Shown here: positions 62,817 through 64,000 of the stretch, one piece after another
How the letters are laid out: every line of letters starts with the position of its first letter
Position numbering within the stretch: the first letter of the stretch is position 1
Notes under the pieces: model-generated
Told to the model about the DNA's origin: nothing
Seen by the model: only the letters and a program-made list of their open reading frames with translations
The model's database searches: none
From: Pseudomonas fortuita
GTDB lineage: Bacteria > Pseudomonadota > Gammaproteobacteria > Pseudomonadales > Pseudomonadaceae
Length of the DNA: 64,000 bases
Assembly: GCF_026898135.2 (NCBI RefSeq)
Contig: NZ_CP114035.2
Location: 3,141,501-3,205,500, forward strand
Direction of reading: 5' to 3'
Translations under genes and position numbers: made by a program

Positions 62817-63317
62817 ATGAGCAATCTCTTCATCAAGCGCGTTGGTTTCTCCATGGTTTTGGGCCTGGCATCGGCGCACGCACTGGCGGCGAGCTCCGAT
62901 GACTTCGTCGATGCGGCCACCGAGGCCGGCATCGCCGAAGTGGTCACCGGCAACCTGGCTAAGGAAAAAAGCCAGAATGACGAGATAAAGACATTCGCCC
63001 AGCAAATGGTCACTGACCACACCCAGGCGAACCAGAAGCTCGGCGACATCGCCCGCAAGTTGGATATTTCCGTTCCGGATGACGCGGCCATGACGGACAA
63101 GGTCAAGAAGATGATCCTGGAATGGCGTGATGAATCATTCGACAAGTCGTACATCAACAACCAGGTTGATGCTCACGAAAAAGCGGTCGAACTGTTCAAG
63201 AAAGAGGCTGCATCGTCCGACAAGGCCGAGCTGAAGGCCTTCGCCAGCGAAACCCTGCCAAAACTCGAACAGCACCTGGAGCATGCCAAGGCGCTTCAGG
63301 CCAAGCACGCCAAGTGA
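62817..63317 (+). CDS. DUF4142 periplasmic protein
   Basis: 166 residues with a signal peptide ending near HALAA (about residue 25). The rest is a helical, ferritin-like bundle with the DUF4142 patterns DFVDAATEAGIAEV, LAKEKSQNDEIKTFAQQMVTDHTQAN and LEQHLEHAKALQAK. Such proteins are linked to envelope or oxidative stress; no activity is known. AAGGAG precedes the ATG. Confidence 0.88.
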   Translation: MSNLFIKRVGFSMVLGLASAHALAASSDDFVDAATEAGIAEVVTGNLAKEKSQNDEIKTFAQQMVTDHTQANQKLGDIARKLDISVPDDAAMTDKVKKMILEWRDESFDKSYINNQVDAHEKAVELFKKEAASSDKAELKAFASETLPKLEQHLEHAKALQAKHAK

Positions 63318-63325
63318 GGCCCTCG

Positions 63326-63577
63326 ATGAGCAACGATGCACTGAAAACAGAAGTCCTTACCCGCCTGCTGCATTCGCATCCGCAAGGGCTGGGCAAGGAA
63401 GTGCTGGACAACTACCGCGGTGAGAAGGCGGTGGCTGACGTACTGAAGACGCTGCAGGAGGCCGGCTTGATTCACGACGGCAGCGTGGTCGTGGGCAGTG
63501 ACCAGCAGGTCAGCGTGCACTACCCGATCAAGCTGTCGGCAGCGGGTGTCGAAGCCGCGCGACAAGCCGAATCCTGA
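63326..63577 (+). CDS. small winged-helix-like hypothetical protein
   Basis: 83 residues from ATG 63326 (GAGG upstream; a GTG at 63314 overlapping the previous stop is possible). The pattern of short helices ending ALQEAGLIHDGSVVV then HYPIKLSAAGVEAAR resembles a winged-helix unit, but this is weak. Co-transcribed with the DUF4142 gene. Confidence 0.65.
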   Translation: MSNDALKTEVLTRLLHSHPQGLGKEVLDNYRGEKAVADVLKTLQEAGLIHDGSVVVGSDQQVSVHYPIKLSAAGVEAARQAES

Positions 63578-63611
63578 ATACCGGCCGTCGGGCCAAAAGG
63601 CCGCTCTCATG

Positions 63612-63646
63612 GAGCCCCTGCTAGCTCATTGAGCTAGCAGGGGCTC
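63612..63646. terminator. perfect 17-bp palindromic terminator
   Basis: Arms 63612-63628 and 63630-63646 are perfect inverted repeats of 17 bases with a single central base (GAGCCCCTGCTAGCTCA and its complement). It lies between convergent genes and should stop both transcripts. Confidence 0.8.
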
Positions 63647-63671
63647 TGTTTGAGTGGGCGGGCCAACACCC

Positions 63672-63836
63672 TCACGTGTTCTTTTCGATGTCTCCAGGCG
63701 CCTTGGCCGGCCCTTGCGGATCCACCTGCGGGTCGTCAAGATCTGGGGAATCAGGGTCGAAACCAAGATCGTCCGGTTTGTCGGCCTGCTCCGTCGAGTG
63801 AGGCCCTTCTTTGCGTTCTGGCTCAGATGGCTGCAT
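63672..63836 (-). CDS. small acidic hypothetical protein
   Basis: 54 residues from ATG 63836 (GGGAG upstream). Hydrophilic and rich in Asp, Glu and Pro (DLGFDPDSPDLDDPQVDP). No family recognised. Its composition resembles the proteins at 37234 and 45346. Confidence 0.62.
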   Translation of the reverse strand: MQPSEPERKEGPHSTEQADKPDDLGFDPDSPDLDDPQVDPQGPAKAPGDIEKNT

Positions 63837-63891
63837 GGCGTTTTCTCCCGTGAGTGTCAAAGGAAGAACGCGCCAGCCACAGAAAGTTTGA

Positions 63892-64000
63892 TTAATCTGC
63901 GGCGGGAGCCAGTTGCGCGCGACAGTGCGCCAGCGCCTGATCACGCTCCTTCAGCTGCTCCTCATACCGCTGCAACTGCCGCGCCTGTTCAGCGCACACA
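63892..64000 (-). CDS. C-terminal end of a coiled-coil-like protein (partial)
   Basis: A leftward open frame enters from beyond the window and stops at 63892-63894 (TAA). The last 35 residues or so (QARQLQRYEEQLKERDQALAHCRAQ) have a heptad-like pattern rich in Glu, Gln and Arg. The rest of the gene is outside the window. Confidence 0.55.
   Translation of the reverse strand, partial: VCAEQARQLQRYEEQLKERDQALAHCRAQLAPAAD

Overview
The window reads as chromosomal DNA of a fluorescent pseudomonad close to Pseudomonas putida. The evidence is a GC-rich sequence, a complete phenylacetate (paa) catabolon with the paaLM uptake genes, an 833-residue three-domain LigD, pseudomonad-type REP palindromes (GGGAGCGGG...CCCGC) and many pseudomonad small orphan proteins. 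No rRNA, tRNA, CRISPR array, insertion sequence or prophage was recognised. About 70 protein genes can be supported.

Layout. (1) 1-5598: end of an MHS-type permease and a type II dehydroquinase (quinate/shikimate context). A five-gene leftward operon follows: glyoxalase I-like, Tat-exported small subunit, GMC flavoprotein dehydrogenase, glyoxalase II, cytochrome c. It faces a ribbon-helix-helix gene across a promoter with twin dyads. (2) 5788-10211: an 889-residue homodimeric 2-oxoacid dehydrogenase E1, a MarR regulator and a half-length E1-like protein. All appear tied together by the palindrome TTGCA-NN-TGCAA. (3) 10302-12183: GNAT acetyltransferase, hldD and a long AT-rich palindrome. (4) 12209-19604: ECF sigma/FecR/TonB-receptor trio, hipBA and an MscS-type channel, with two matching dyads between hipB and the channel gene.

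(5) 19623-37122: the phenylacetate block. paaXY run left; paaFGHIJK, paaABCDE, a DUF485 gene, paaL, paaM and paaZ run right. PaaM and PaaL import phenylacetate, PaaK makes the CoA thioester, PaaABCDE epoxidises the ring, PaaG isomerises to the oxepin, PaaZ opens and oxidises it, and PaaJ/F/H with PaaJ again yield acetyl-CoA and succinyl-CoA. PaaX is the expected repressor; TGTATCRC elements sit in both control regions.

(6) 37234-51542: mixed genes with a stress and envelope flavour: alcohol dehydrogenase, KGG-repeat protein, NUDIX, a ClpP-like protein without the usual Asp, DUF72, the ybhP-clsB-ybhN set, LigD, and a tightly coupled four-gene set (acyl-CoA dehydrogenase-like, PIG-L deacetylase, NodS-like methyltransferase, GT2) whose combined chemistry I do not recognise. 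(7) 51553-55812: a leftward set with a haem-oxygenase-like diiron protein, a methyltransferase, a YbdK-type ligase and an MTAN-like nucleosidase. (8) 55873-64000: second KGG protein, TLC/MFS transporter, Tat-exported aldo/keto reductase, DyP peroxidase, BASS transporter, CrtZ-like hydroxylase, MgtC with a possible leader peptide, GNAT, DUF4142 and small acidic proteins.

The best candidates for undescribed biology are the four-gene set at 48477-51542, the diiron/methyltransferase/ligase set at 52197-55594, the glyoxalase-bracketed GMC operon at 1333-5088, and the E1/half-E1/MarR regulon. All functions are inferred from sequence alone.
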